21,093 nt of DNA from Ruminococcus sp. UBA1366 (GCA_002306005.1 DBRO01000005.1:1-21093); one strand, 5' to 3'. Positions 1-8,682 are shown, numbered from the stretch's first letter. Translations and numbers: made by a program. Notes: generated by a model from the letters alone, not told the origin.

Positions 1-28
1 TTATAGCATAAGGAAAAAAGCTTGTCAA
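1..28 (-). promoter_or_regulatory. Sigma-A promoter reading out of the left edge
   Basis: On the minus strand a TTGACA -35 box (23-28) is followed by a 17-base spacer and TATAA, whose sixth base lies outside the window. This is close to a perfect housekeeping promoter. It sits just past the serA terminator, so it should drive a gene to the left of the window that is transcribed separately from serCA. Confidence 0.7.
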
Positions 29-80
29 GAACTTTTGCGACAAATTTAGCGAAGATTTTACCCTGATTTTCATAAACGCA

Positions 81-114
81 CAAAAAAGACTGCCGTAACG
101 GGCAGCCTTTTTTT
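81..114 (-). terminator. Rho-independent terminator of the serC-serA operon
   Basis: On the minus strand the RNA folds as GGCTGCC, a short CGTTA-type loop, then GGCAGTC (one G-T wobble), followed by a run of six T. The plus strand also ends in T7, so the hairpin could work both ways. It starts 7 bases beyond the serA stop codon. Confidence 0.85.
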
Positions 115-120
115 AAATAT

Positions 121-1275
121 TTACAGTACGCGAACCTTAACAACACCCTCAATATCAGCAAGTTTTGCGGTATCGGCGCTGCCGGTAACATCCAGCATGG
201 TGTACGCCCAGTCCTTTTTGGACTTGTTCACCAGATTCTCGATATTCGCACCTGCATCAGAAATAGCAGAAGTTACCTTCGAAATCACGGACGGAATATT
301 CTTGTGAATGATGCAAATCAGTAAATCGCCGGTCTTGTTGAGCTGTGCGTTCGGCAGATTGACGGAATTCGTGATATTGCCGTTTTCGATATAATCAATC
401 AGCTGAACCGCCGCCATGTAAGCGCAGTTATCCTCGGATTCCGGCGTAGAAGCGCCCAAATGCGGAATGGCTACCACATTCTCCGCACCGATCAGTTCAT
501 CCGTCGGGAAATCCGTGACATACTTTGCGACTTTTCCGGAAGCAATCGCCGCGAGGATATCCGTGTTGTTCACTAATTCGCCGCGAGCAAAGTTCAAAAT
601 CCGAACGCCGTCCTTCATCTGTGCGAAAACATCCGCATTGATGGAATTTTTCGTTTCCGCATTAAACGGCAGGTGGAGCGAAATATAATCCGCCTGCGCA
701 TAGAGCGCGGCAATATCCGCTGTAACCTGCACCGCAGGCTCAATATGCAAAGCGCTGGAGACAGACAAGAACGGGTCATAGCCGATGACTTTCATACCCA
801 GTGCAATCGCCGCGTTGGCAATCAGTCCGCCGATGGCACCCAGTCCGACAAGCCCCAGTGTTTTGCCCTTGATTTCCGGACCTACAAATTGGCTCTTGCC
901 TTTTTCCACCAGCTTGCCAACTTCCGCACCCTTGCCTTTAAGGGTTTGCACCCACTGCAACGCATCCGGAATCTTTCTGGAAGCCAGCATTAACCCAGCA
1001 ATAGTAAGTTCCTTAACGGCATTTGCGTTTGCACCCGGCGTGTTAAACACGCAGATCCCTGCCTCCGTGCAACGGTCAACAGGGATATTATTCACACCCG
1101 CGCCGGCTCTTGCAATTGCTATCAGCTCCGGATTAAATGCTGTTTCCAGCATGGAAGCCGAACGAACCAAAACCGCCGTGGGATTTTCCGCCGTATCAGA
1201 AATCTCATAGTTAGCCTTGTCAAAATTGTCTGTACCAATTGCCGCAATTTTATTTAAAGTCTTAACCTGAATCAT
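121..1275 (-). CDS. serA: D-3-phosphoglycerate dehydrogenase
   Basis: This enzyme catalyses the first committed step of serine synthesis, oxidising 3-phosphoglycerate to 3-phosphohydroxypyruvate with NAD. The 384-residue protein has the D-2-hydroxyacid dehydrogenase fold. A GLVGLGAIGG Rossmann motif lies in the first half, Arg231 is in NFARGEL, His272 is in IPHLGAST, and an acidic TDFPTDE stretch lies between them. A C-terminal ACT domain fills roughly the last 70 residues; in this family it can bind serine for feedback inhibition, but whether it does so here is unknown. The ATG at 1275 is chosen over an in-frame TTG at 1284 because the AGAAAGG ribosome binding site abuts the TTG but lies about 9 bases before the ATG. 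The gene follows serC directly and shares its promoter. Confidence 0.95.
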   Translation of the reverse strand: MIQVKTLNKIAAIGTDNFDKANYEISDTAENPTAVLVRSASMLETAFNPELIAIARAGAGVNNIPVDRCTEAGICVFNTPGANANAVKELTIAGLMLASRKIPDALQWVQTLKGKGAEVGKLVEKGKSQFVGPEIKGKTLGLVGLGAIGGLIANAAIALGMKVIGYDPFLSVSSALHIEPAVQVTADIAALYAQADYISLHLPFNAETKNSINADVFAQMKDGVRILNFARGELVNNTDILAAIASGKVAKYVTDFPTDELIGAENVVAIPHLGASTPESEDNCAYMAAVQLIDYIENGNITNSVNLPNAQLNKTGDLLICIIHKNIPSVISKVTSAISDAGANIENLVNKSKKDWAYTMLDVTGSADTAKLADIEGVVKVRVL

Positions 1276-1299
1276 CAATAACAACCTTTCTTTTCGTGC

Positions 1300-2382
1300 T
1301 TACGCGTTTTCGCTCTCAAAGTTCTTCATGAACGCAACGAGTTTTTCCACGCCCTCCACCGGCATGGCATTATAAATGGAGGCTCTCATACCGCCCACAG
1401 AACGGTGTCCTTTGAGGTTGACAAAGCCCGCTTTTTTGGATTCCGCTACAAATTTAGCATCCAGCTCATCCTTGCCTGTTACAAACGGAATATTCATCAG
1501 CGAACGATCCTTGCCCTGCACTGTTGCTTTGAACATTTTTGAATTGTCCAGAAAATCGTACAGCATAGCCGCTTTTTTCTCATTGATTTCTTTCATTGCG
1601 GTCAGTCCGCCCTTGCCTTCAATCCATTCCAGCACCAGCTTCAAGATATAGATGCCATAAGTCGGCGGGGTATTAAACATCGAACCGTTGTCCGCATGGG
1701 TTTGATAATTAAACATTGTGGGGGTGAAATCCTTCGCGTGGCCGATTAAATCCTCGCGGATGATGACAACCGTCAGTCCGGCAGGGCCCATATTTTTTTG
1801 CGCACCGGCATATATCACGCCGAATTTCGAAACATCCACCGGCTCGGACAGAATACAGGAACTCATATCAGAAATTAGCGGAACATCGCCCACATCGGGC
1901 AGTGCCGCATATTTTGTGCCGTAAATCGTATTGTTCTGACAGATATGTACGTAATCCGCTTCCGGATCAAACATATCCTTTGTCAGCTCAGGAATATACG
2001 AGAAGGTTTTATCCTTGGAGGACGCCACCACGCGTGCCTCGCCATAACGAGAACCTTCCTTATATGCCTTGGTTGCCCACTGTCCGGTAATCACATAATC
2101 TGCCTTACCGTTTTTCGTCATGAGATTGAGCGGAACCATCGCAAACTGCGAGGATGCACCGCCCTGCAAAAACAAAACCTTGTAATTGTCCGGAATTTCC
2201 ATGATCTTACGAAGCTTTTCCTCCGTTGCATCGATAATTGCCTGATATTCCTTAGAACGATGGGACATCTCCATGACGGACTGTCCGCTGGTACCGTATT
2301 CCAGCATTTCGTCCGCTGCTTTGCGGAGCACCTCCTCCGGCAGCATTGCCGGCCCTGCACTGAAATTGTATACTCTGCTCAT
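1300..2382 (-). CDS. serC: Phosphoserine aminotransferase
   Basis: This PLP enzyme converts 3-phosphohydroxypyruvate and glutamate to O-phosphoserine and 2-oxoglutarate, the step after SerA. The 360-residue protein begins MSRVYNFSAGPAMLP, the family's usual N-terminus. It carries the PLP-binding lysine at about Lys196 in AGAQKNMGPAG. Length matches the family. The start at 2382 is supported by a GGAGGGG ribosome binding site just upstream (about 2391-2397) and by the conserved N-terminus; an in-frame ATG at 2412 would put the binding site inside the gene. It is first in a two-gene operon with serA (24-base gap). No phosphoserine phosphatase (serB) is seen nearby; the HAD protein at 20110-20928 is of the Cof type and is not an obvious SerB. 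Confidence 0.95.
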   Translation of the reverse strand: MSRVYNFSAGPAMLPEEVLRKAADEMLEYGTSGQSVMEMSHRSKEYQAIIDATEEKLRKIMEIPDNYKVLFLQGGASSQFAMVPLNLMTKNGKADYVITGQWATKAYKEGSRYGEARVVASSKDKTFSYIPELTKDMFDPEADYVHICQNNTIYGTKYAALPDVGDVPLISDMSSCILSEPVDVSKFGVIYAGAQKNMGPAGLTVVIIREDLIGHAKDFTPTMFNYQTHADNGSMFNTPPTYGIYILKLVLEWIEGKGGLTAMKEINEKKAAMLYDFLDNSKMFKATVQGKDRSLMNIPFVTGKDELDAKFVAESKKAGFVNLKGHRSVGGMRASIYNAMPVEGVEKLVAFMKNFESENA

Positions 2383-2418
2383 ATATTTGACCCCTCCATC
2401 AAAATAAATCATAAAAAT

Positions 2419-2447
2419 ATTATAGTACTTTTCCTTTATGAAGTCAA
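2419..2447 (-). promoter_or_regulatory. Sigma-A promoter of serC-serA
   Basis: On the minus strand TTGACT (2442-2447), a 17-base spacer and a perfect TATAAT (2419-2424) lie about 37 bases before the serC start. The leader is short, and there is no room for a T-box or riboswitch between promoter and gene. Confidence 0.88.
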
Positions 2448-2534
2448 GAACATTTCAGAAAATCTGATAAAATTTTCACAAGCCATCAGCATTCGCAGCG
2501 CGAAATCCTTTTATGATTCATTAACAAATTATGT

Positions 2535-2563
2535 TTGAACCCTCGCGCCTGCCCGTTTATAAT
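2535..2563 (+). promoter_or_regulatory. Sigma-A promoter of the CPBP-tadA-miniprotein unit
   Basis: TTGAAC (2535-2540), a 17-base spacer and a perfect TATAAT (2558-2563) lie about 60 bases before the ATG at 2623. It is divergent from the serC promoter, with about 90 bases between the two -35 boxes. Confidence 0.8.
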
Positions 2564-2622
2564 AAATAGAGAATAAAAATTGCGGCATGGGTACCAAAAT
2601 CGTGCCGGAGAGGAGGAATATC

Positions 2623-3813
2623 ATGGGCGCAGAATCACACACCACAAAGAATTCCCGCCTTTCAGAGCAGGATTATCAGATTGATGTCGCACGTGAAAGT
2701 TCCTACCAAAACCAGGATTCTGAGTATCATCGTTCCTTCTTTGAATGGCGCACCCGCAAAGGAAATCGCTTTGGGTATTCCTATGTATATGACAGCCGTG
2801 AACACGCCTATATTGACGGCATGGGTTTTGTGGATAATTCACCGGAACAAGCCGAACGTACTTCCCTGATTCAATGCGCCACGCTGTTGGGGCTGACGAT
2901 GATTTTGATGCTGCTGATTCAATTAACGGAAAGCGCTGTTTTAGGCATTTTCTTTCAGGCACACAGCAGTACACTGTTCCATTCGCTGAATCTCAAAGAC
3001 AATACGGATGTTTCTCTTTCCGCGACGCTGGTTACCTCAGTGTTTCACATTTTACGTTATTTGGTGCCTATACTGGTGTTTCGCAAAATTTCGAAGATTC
3101 CCCGGCAAGTTGCTTATCCGCATAAACCCGTCCAGCAGAAAACGCTGGCGGCAGGGATTTTCTTTATCCTGATGACACTCGTAATCAGCAAATCAGCCGA
3201 CTTGCTGCTGAGCAGTGGGTTTGCGCAAATCCGCGTCGATTTTTCCTATCAGGATTTGCTGATTACCAATCATCCAGCCGTAACGATTATCAATTTTCTC
3301 TGTGAATTGATCCTATGCGCGGTAATGGGAGAAATTCTGTTCCGCGGTTTGATTCTGCAGACTTTCCGGCAGTTTGGCGATACCTTTGCGATTGCCGTAA
3401 GCTGCCTTGCCAGCGCCCTTGCCACAGGAAACCTTGCCATGATGGGCGATGCGGCGCTATTTGCGCTGGTCATCGGGCTGTTCACCCTGCGCAGTGGTTC
3501 CTTGCGAACCGCCATTGTACTACGGCTGTCTGCAAACACGGTTCTCGCCGCTCTTGCCGTCTGCGAGGCATTCCTTTCCGCAAATGCTTACGCCTTTGTA
3601 CGTGTTGCGTTTTTTGCGGGTGCGTGTGCGCTATCCATGGTGGTACTCACGCGCTTTATCCGAAGCGGCTGGTGTGATTTCCGCGTGGATGATAATGCCA
3701 CCACCATCAGCACGGGCAAAAAGCTCGGCATCCTGCTTTCCAGCGCGGCAATTTTTATCTGGCTGGTGTGCATTATTATCACAGCAATTTTAAACATTCG
3801 CTTTATTAATTAA
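2623..3813 (+). CDS. CPBP-family membrane protein lacking the catalytic residues
   Basis: This 396-residue protein has a polar N-terminus of about 80 residues and roughly eight hydrophobic segments. The C-terminal half matches the CPBP (Abi/Rce1-type) intramembrane protease family. The three signature sites are degenerate. The EExxxR motif reads GEILFR (Gly236, Glu237, Arg241), the FxxxH motif reads LATGN (Asn270), and the HxxxN motif reads RLSAN (Arg301, Asn305). From knowledge of Rce1, the first Glu and the two His are needed for catalysis, so a proteolytic role is unlikely. It may be a scaffold or substrate-binding pseudoprotease; its partner is unknown. The ATG at 2623 follows AGGAGG (2611-2616); the in-frame ATG at 2587 is upstream of that site. 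It is first in a unit with tadA (13-base gap). Confidence 0.85.
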   Translation: MGAESHTTKNSRLSEQDYQIDVARESSYQNQDSEYHRSFFEWRTRKGNRFGYSYVYDSREHAYIDGMGFVDNSPEQAERTSLIQCATLLGLTMILMLLIQLTESAVLGIFFQAHSSTLFHSLNLKDNTDVSLSATLVTSVFHILRYLVPILVFRKISKIPRQVAYPHKPVQQKTLAAGIFFILMTLVISKSADLLLSSGFAQIRVDFSYQDLLITNHPAVTIINFLCELILCAVMGEILFRGLILQTFRQFGDTFAIAVSCLASALATGNLAMMGDAALFALVIGLFTLRSGSLRTAIVLRLSANTVLAALAVCEAFLSANAYAFVRVAFFAGACALSMVVLTRFIRSGWCDFRVDDNATTISTGKKLGILLSSAAIFIWLVCIIITAILNIRFIN

Positions 3814-3826
3814 CTGAGGAGTTCAC

Positions 3827-4330
3827 ATGCAAAACGACATTTTTTATATGCAGCAGGCAATAACGCTTGCCAAAAAAGCCGCCGCGCTGGGGGAAGTTCC
3901 CGTTGGAGCGGTTGTTGTGCGAAAATCTGACGGTGCTGTGGTTGGCACGGGATACAACCTGCGCGAATCAGACAAATCCCCGCTTGCTCACGCAGAAATT
4001 GCGGCAATTGCCATGGCTAGCCGTACACTTGGCGGCTGGCGCCTGATCGACTGCGAACTATTCGTAACGCTGGAACCCTGCCCGATGTGTGCGGGCGCGA
4101 TTGTCAATGCCCGTGTGGAGCGCGTAATTTTCGGCGCATATGATGAAAAAGCCGGTGCTTGCGAAACCGTGTTGAAACTCTTTGACTACCCGTTAAACCA
4201 CAAGCCCGAAATTACCGGCGGCGTCCTGCAGGAAGAATGTGCGGCACTGCTCCGCATTTTTTTTAAGCAGCTGCGGGAACAGCAGCAAATCAAGCGCTTA
4301 CAGTCAGTACAAAAGGAGCATACACCATGA
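3827..4330 (+). CDS. tadA: tRNA-specific adenosine-34 deaminase
   Basis: TadA deaminates A34 to inosine in the anticodon wobble position of tRNA-Arg(ACG). The 167-residue protein has the cytidine/deoxycytidylate deaminase zinc site: His55 and catalytic Glu57 in HAE, then Cys85 and Cys88 in PCPMC. It also has the family's DEKAGA segment after the core. Length fits TadA. The ribosome binding site GAGGAG lies 5 bases before the ATG. The stop codon overlaps the ATG of the next small gene (ATGA), which implies coupled translation. A guanine deaminase-like paralogue is a remote alternative. Confidence 0.93.
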   Translation: MQNDIFYMQQAITLAKKAAALGEVPVGAVVVRKSDGAVVGTGYNLRESDKSPLAHAEIAAIAMASRTLGGWRLIDCELFVTLEPCPMCAGAIVNARVERVIFGAYDEKAGACETVLKLFDYPLNHKPEITGGVLQEECAALLRIFFKQLREQQQIKRLQSVQKEHTP

Positions 4331-4500
4331 CGGACTTTCTGTGCTTTGCGTTTCGCTCTGACTTTGAGGACTTTATGATTGTACATGATAAGGACTCCCC
4401 GCCCCCGCCGAAGAAAAAGCCGCCCCGCCCTTGGCTGCGTGCGCTGATTCTTTTCGGTTTGATTTTTTTGTATGCTTTATACGAACTATTTTCCAAATAA
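4327..4500 (+). CDS. 57-residue single-pass membrane miniprotein coupled to tadA
   Basis: This ORF encodes 57 residues. It has an acidic N-terminus rich in Phe and Asp, a Pro/Lys-rich stretch at residues 24-35 (SPPPPKKKPPRPW), and one hydrophobic helix at about residues 36-54 ending close to the C-terminus. The positive charges before the helix suggest the N-terminus stays in the cytoplasm (inference). Support for it being a gene comes from three sources: an AAGGAG site 8 bases before the ATG, the ATGA overlap with the tadA stop, and a strong terminator starting 9 bases after its stop. I do not recognise the family and assign no function. Confidence 0.75.
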   Translation: MTDFLCFAFRSDFEDFMIVHDKDSPPPPKKKPPRPWLRALILFGLIFLYALYELFSK

Positions 4501-4542
4501 AAAAATCTAGCGCTTTCCTGTGCAAGGAAAGCGCTGTTTTTT
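4501..4542. terminator. Bidirectional terminator between the tadA unit and the ABC exporter genes
   Basis: A perfect 11-bp inverted repeat (AGCGCTTTCCT at 4509-4519, AGGAAAGCGCT at 4525-4535) has a 5-base loop. It is flanked by an A-run on the left and T6 on the right. It can end transcripts from both converging units, and the stop codon of the minus-strand ABC gene is inside the T-run. Confidence 0.92.
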
Positions 4543-6407
4543 ATGATACCCGATCAAACTGTGCGTTATACAGCTCACAGTAAAAGCCGCCCTGCTGCAT
4601 TAGTTCCTCATGATTGCCCTGTTCGATGATATCGCCGTCCTTCATCACAAGGATTAAATCCGCGTCCCGAATGGTAGAAAGCCGATGTGCGATTACAAAG
4701 CTGGTGCGCCCGCGCAAGAGATTGTCCATCGCTTTTTGTATCCGGATTTCCGTACGCGTATCCACCGAGGAAGTCGCCTCGTCCAAAATCATGATTTTGT
4801 TCTTTGCTAAAATTGCCCGCGCAATCGTCAGCAGCTGTTTTTGTCCCTGCGAAACATTGGTTGCATCCTCATTGAGTTCCATCTGGTAGCCGTCCGGAAG
4901 GGTCTGAATAAAATTATGCACATGGGCGGATTTCGCCGCGGCTATGACTTCTTCGTCCGTGGCATCCAGCCTGCCGTAACGAATATTTTCCATGATAGTG
5001 CCCTTAAACAGCCAAGTATCCTGCAAAACCATACCAAAAATACTCCGCACCTCATCCCGCGTGAAGGTACTAAGGTCGCAGTCATCCACGGAAATTTTTC
5101 CGCTATTTAAATCATAAAAGCGCATTAAAAGCTTAACAATCGTGGTTTTTCCCGCACCGGTCGGGCCGACAATCGCAACCTTCTGCCCCTGTTTTACTTC
5201 CGCGGTAAAATCTTGGATGATGATTTTATCGGGATGATAGCCAAAATGCACGTGTTCAAACCGGACATCTCCCGCAAGCTGCGCGACTTCTCGCACGGCA
5301 TGATGCGCCGGCTGTGCGAGTTCTTCCGGCTCTTCCAAAAATTCAAACACCCGCTCCGCTGCCGCTGCCGTGGATTGCAGCATACCCGCCACCTGCGCAA
5401 TTTGCTGTACGGGTTGAGTGAACTGTTTAATATACATGATAAATGCGGGAATATCACCAATGGCTATGGCGCCTTGTGCCGCAAAAAACGCACCGGAAAC
5501 CGTCACCGCCACATAGCCGAGATTGCCCACAAATGCCATCACCGGCATCATCAATCCGGAAAGAAATTGTGATTTCCATGCCGAAGTATACAGCACACGG
5601 TTGGATTCAGAAAAGGTTTTGATAACTGCTTCTTCGCGGTTAAATGCCTTGACGACCGTATGACCGCCGAAAACCTCCTCTACCTGTCCGTTCACATGAC
5701 CGAGATATTCCTGCTGTTGGCGGAAATACCCTTGCGATTTTTTTACCACCAACGAAATCAACATGGCGGAAATCGGCAGCATCAGCAAGGAAATCAGCGT
5801 CATCCAAACGTTGATGGACAGCATCATAATCAGCACGCCGATGAGCGTTGTAATGCTTGTTACCACAGTGGTAATGCCTTTGATTCAGGCTTTGGGAAAG
5901 CATATCCACATCGTTTGTCACCCGGGAAAGAATCTCGCCGTTGGTATGCTTATCAAAGAAATTCATCGGCAGGCGGTTAATTTTTTCGGAAAGTTCTTTT
6001 CGCAGGCGATACGCAACCTTCTGCGAAATGCCCGTCATCACATAGCCTTCCACAAAGGAAAACCCTGCGGATATTACATACAGTCCCAGCGTAAACAGCA
6101 CCAGCCGCGCAATGGCTGTGAAGTCAATTCCGTTTGCCGCACCAATGCCCTCACCGATTTTTGTAATGATTTTACTGGTCAGCTTTGGTCCAAAAATACC
6201 GAACACTGTGCTTGCCGCCGCAAACAAAGAAACCACTACTATGCCAATGCGATATTCCGCAATATAACGGAGCAGCTTTTTCATGGAAGCTTTGAAGTTT
6301 TTTGCTTTTTCCATGCCCATCATCGGACCCATGGGACCGCCATGCGGCGGTCCGCCCCTGTGCCGGCGCGGCGGTTCTTCTCTACGGGAAAATTCCTGTT
6401 CAGACAT
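4541..6407 (-). pseudogene. Half ABC exporter (permease plus ATPase) split by a one-base frameshift
   Basis: Translation starts at ATG 6407, behind a GGAAAGGAGG site and overlapping the upstream gene's stop by 8 bases. It runs through a Pro/Gly-rich N-terminus, two membrane segments and the first cytoplasmic loop, to about 5880. There the frame is lost: CAA-AGG-CAT leads into an out-of-frame tail that stops at 5640. The proper protein continues one frame over (ITTVVTSITTLIGVL) to 4541. Deleting one G at 5877-5878 restores NQSITTVV, as expected in this family. The second part holds more membrane segments and an ATPase domain: Walker A GPTGAGKTT (about 5140-5165), signature variant NVSQGQKQL (about 4835-4860), Walker B with catalytic Glu (ILDEATSS) and switch His (IAHRLST). 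Repaired length would be about 620 residues. Sequencing error, true inactivation and recoding are all possible. Confidence 0.85.
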
Positions 6408-8682
6408 TTGCGCCCGCCTCCTTTCCCATGGATTTTTCAATCTCGGATTCTGATAGCTGACTTTTTACTATCTGCTGATAGACCTCACAGCTTTGCATCA
6501 GCTCACGGTGTGTGCCGATTCCCTGTATCCGGCCGTTATCTAGCACCAAAATCCGGTCAGCATTGAGAATCGTGACAATTCTCTGCGCCACAATCAGCAC
6601 CGTACTTTCCTTGGCATTTTCAGAAAGCGCCCGCCGCAAGGCAACGTCCGTCTGATAATCCAATGCAGAAAAGCTGTCATCAAAAATATACACCGGCGGT
6701 TTTTTTGCGACCGCCCGCGCAATGGCAAGGCGCTGTTTTTGTCCGCCGGAAACATTCGTACCGCCTTGAGAAATCTCACTATCCAGCCGTTCCGGTTTCT
6801 GATCGATGAATTCTTTTGCCTGTGCGATTTCCGCACTTTTTTCCAGCCATGCCTCCGGTGCATTTTCGTCCCCAAACTGGAGATTGGAACGGATGGTTCC
6901 GGAAAACAGTGTTGCTTTCTGCGGTACAAAGCCGATTGCCGCACGCAGGGAATGCTGTGTCACATCACGAATATCTGTACCATCCAGAAAAATCTGTCCG
7001 CCTGTAACATCATACAGTCGTAGAATTAAATGCACAAGTGTGGATTTCCCGCAGCCCGTACTGCCAATAATTGCCGTGGTTTGCCCGGGTTCGGCGGAAA
7101 AGTTAATATCGTGCAGAACATCCTCCTGCGCGTTGGGGTAACGAAAATTCACATGAGAAAACGTGATTTTTCCCGTTTGAATTTGCGTATCCCGTGCGTT
7201 TTCCTTATCGGTTATTTCCGGCTCTACTTTTAAAACTTCCTCAATCCGGTTTGCCGAAACCGCCGCACGCGGCAGCATAATGGAAATCATTGTTATCATC
7301 AAAAACGACATGACAATCATCATTGTGTACTGGATAAACGCAATCATTTCGCCCAGCTGTAAAGAACCATCCTCGATTTTATGCCCGCCAACCCAGACAA
7401 TCAGCAGTGTTATGCCATTCATAATCAGCATCATCAGCGGAAACATAAACGTCATAGCGCGGTTGGTGAACAACATGGTTTTTGTTAAATTCGTATTCGC
7501 TTCATCAAAGCGCTTTTCCTCGTAATTACCACGCCGGAACGCCCGAATGACGGGCAGTCCCGTCAACACCTCGCGCATGACAAGATTCACACGGTCCATC
7601 AGCTGCTGCATCATTTTAAATTTTGGCATGGCAACCACCATCAGTACCGAAACCACACACCCGACTGCCAATACTGCAATGCCAATAATCCACGCCATAG
7701 AAGTGTTCGTGTTCAGTACTTTTATCAAGCCGCCTACACCCATCACTGGCGCGTAAGCGACCATGCGCAGCAGCATCACCGCAACCATCTGCACCTGCTG
7801 TATATCATTTGTACTGCGGGTTATCAGGCTTGCGGTAGAAAACCGATCCATTTCCGCATTGGAAAACCGCACTACCTTGTGAAACACCTTGTCGCGCGTT
7901 TTCATACCAAGATCCGCCGAAACCCTTGCCGCTAAAAATCCTACCGTAATGGAAATCGCCGTCAAAAGCAGAGCAAGCCCTAGCATTTGTGCGCCGACAA
8001 CCAACAGATAATGATTTTGAATGGCGCGGGTGTCAATCCCCATTGCCTTGTAGCTTTCCGCCAAAAAAGCTGCCACCATAGAATCCGCATAGTTATCCAT
8101 CAGCGTGGCATACTCCGATTCAGCGGATGCGCGCAGCTGTGCGGGTGTGATTACTTTCGCGGAAATAAAATCAAAAATCGTATATTGCTCGCCGGATTTT
8201 TCCACGCCCATTTGTGCGGCTAATGTTTCAATATCCGTGCTTTTGCCGTCGGACAGCATTTTTGCTAAATCCGTCTCATCCATGGCAGAAAACTGCGAGT
8301 ACAGCAGAATCGGCTCTGCAAAGGCAGCTTTCAGCTTGCTCTCCTGCTTTTCGCCCTGCGCTGTTAAAACATAATACACCGCGCCGGCAGTTTGCGTTTT
8401 CACCTGATAGCCGGAATCCGAAAGCTTGTCCGTTTGCTTGTAGCTTTGTGTAACAAGCGCCTGTTCGTCCGCGGTCATAAACGTCCGAATGCCCTCGTAT
8501 TCCGATGCTGTCAGAATTTTCGGCACGGTATCGGTTACCCCGCCCGCGGAAATTCCCGTATCCACCAGCTTGGAGGTATAGTCCGGTAAAGACAAATCGC
8601 AGAACGCCTGCGCCACCAGCAATATCAGAATCAGTACTGCCCAGAAAAGATAGTCTTTGAGGTATTTGAGAATCTGGAGCAT
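6400..8682 (-). CDS. Half ABC exporter (permease plus ATPase) with degenerate catalytic site
   Basis: This 760-residue half-transporter is of the MsbA/LmrA type, presumably for drugs, lipids or peptides; the substrate is unknown. It has a first membrane helix near residues 17-38, then an unusually large extracytoplasmic insertion of about 190 residues, then the remaining helices and an ATPase domain. Walker A is GSTGCGKST (residues 540-548) and the signature is canonical NVSGGQKQR. The catalytic Glu is replaced by Asp669 (IFDDS) and the switch His by Gln700 (VAQRI). These are hallmarks of the inactive site of heterodimeric exporters, and the neighbour at 4541-6407 carries the complementary canonical Glu/His. 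ATG 8682 is preferred over TTG 8703 because AAAGGA lies between them. It is the first gene of the pair. Confidence 0.92.
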   Translation of the reverse strand: MLQILKYLKDYLFWAVLILILLVAQAFCDLSLPDYTSKLVDTGISAGGVTDTVPKILTASEYEGIRTFMTADEQALVTQSYKQTDKLSDSGYQVKTQTAGAVYYVLTAQGEKQESKLKAAFAEPILLYSQFSAMDETDLAKMLSDGKSTDIETLAAQMGVEKSGEQYTIFDFISAKVITPAQLRASAESEYATLMDNYADSMVAAFLAESYKAMGIDTRAIQNHYLLVVGAQMLGLALLLTAISITVGFLAARVSADLGMKTRDKVFHKVVRFSNAEMDRFSTASLITRSTNDIQQVQMVAVMLLRMVAYAPVMGVGGLIKVLNTNTSMAWIIGIAVLAVGCVVSVLMVVAMPKFKMMQQLMDRVNLVMREVLTGLPVIRAFRRGNYEEKRFDEANTNLTKTMLFTNRAMTFMFPLMMLIMNGITLLIVWVGGHKIEDGSLQLGEMIAFIQYTMMIVMSFLMITMISIMLPRAAVSANRIEEVLKVEPEITDKENARDTQIQTGKITFSHVNFRYPNAQEDVLHDINFSAEPGQTTAIIGSTGCGKSTLVHLILRLYDVTGGQIFLDGTDIRDVTQHSLRAAIGFVPQKATLFSGTIRSNLQFGDENAPEAWLEKSAEIAQAKEFIDQKPERLDSEISQGGTNVSGGQKQRLAIARAVAKKPPVYIFDDSFSALDYQTDVALRRALSENAKESTVLIVAQRIVTILNADRILVLDNGRIQGIGTHRELMQSCEVYQQIVKSQLSESEIEKSMGKEAGANV

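Noticed and set aside
5860..5874. Hairpin next to the ABC frameshift as proof of programmed recoding
   Set aside because: The stem is short with a tiny loop, and known heterodimeric exporters are not recoded. It is kept only as a minor alternative in the frameshift finding.
5763..6566. Open frame of 267 codons opposite the two ABC exporter genes
   Set aside because: It crosses the junction of two real minus-strand genes, and its translation is His/Arg-rich without any domain pattern.
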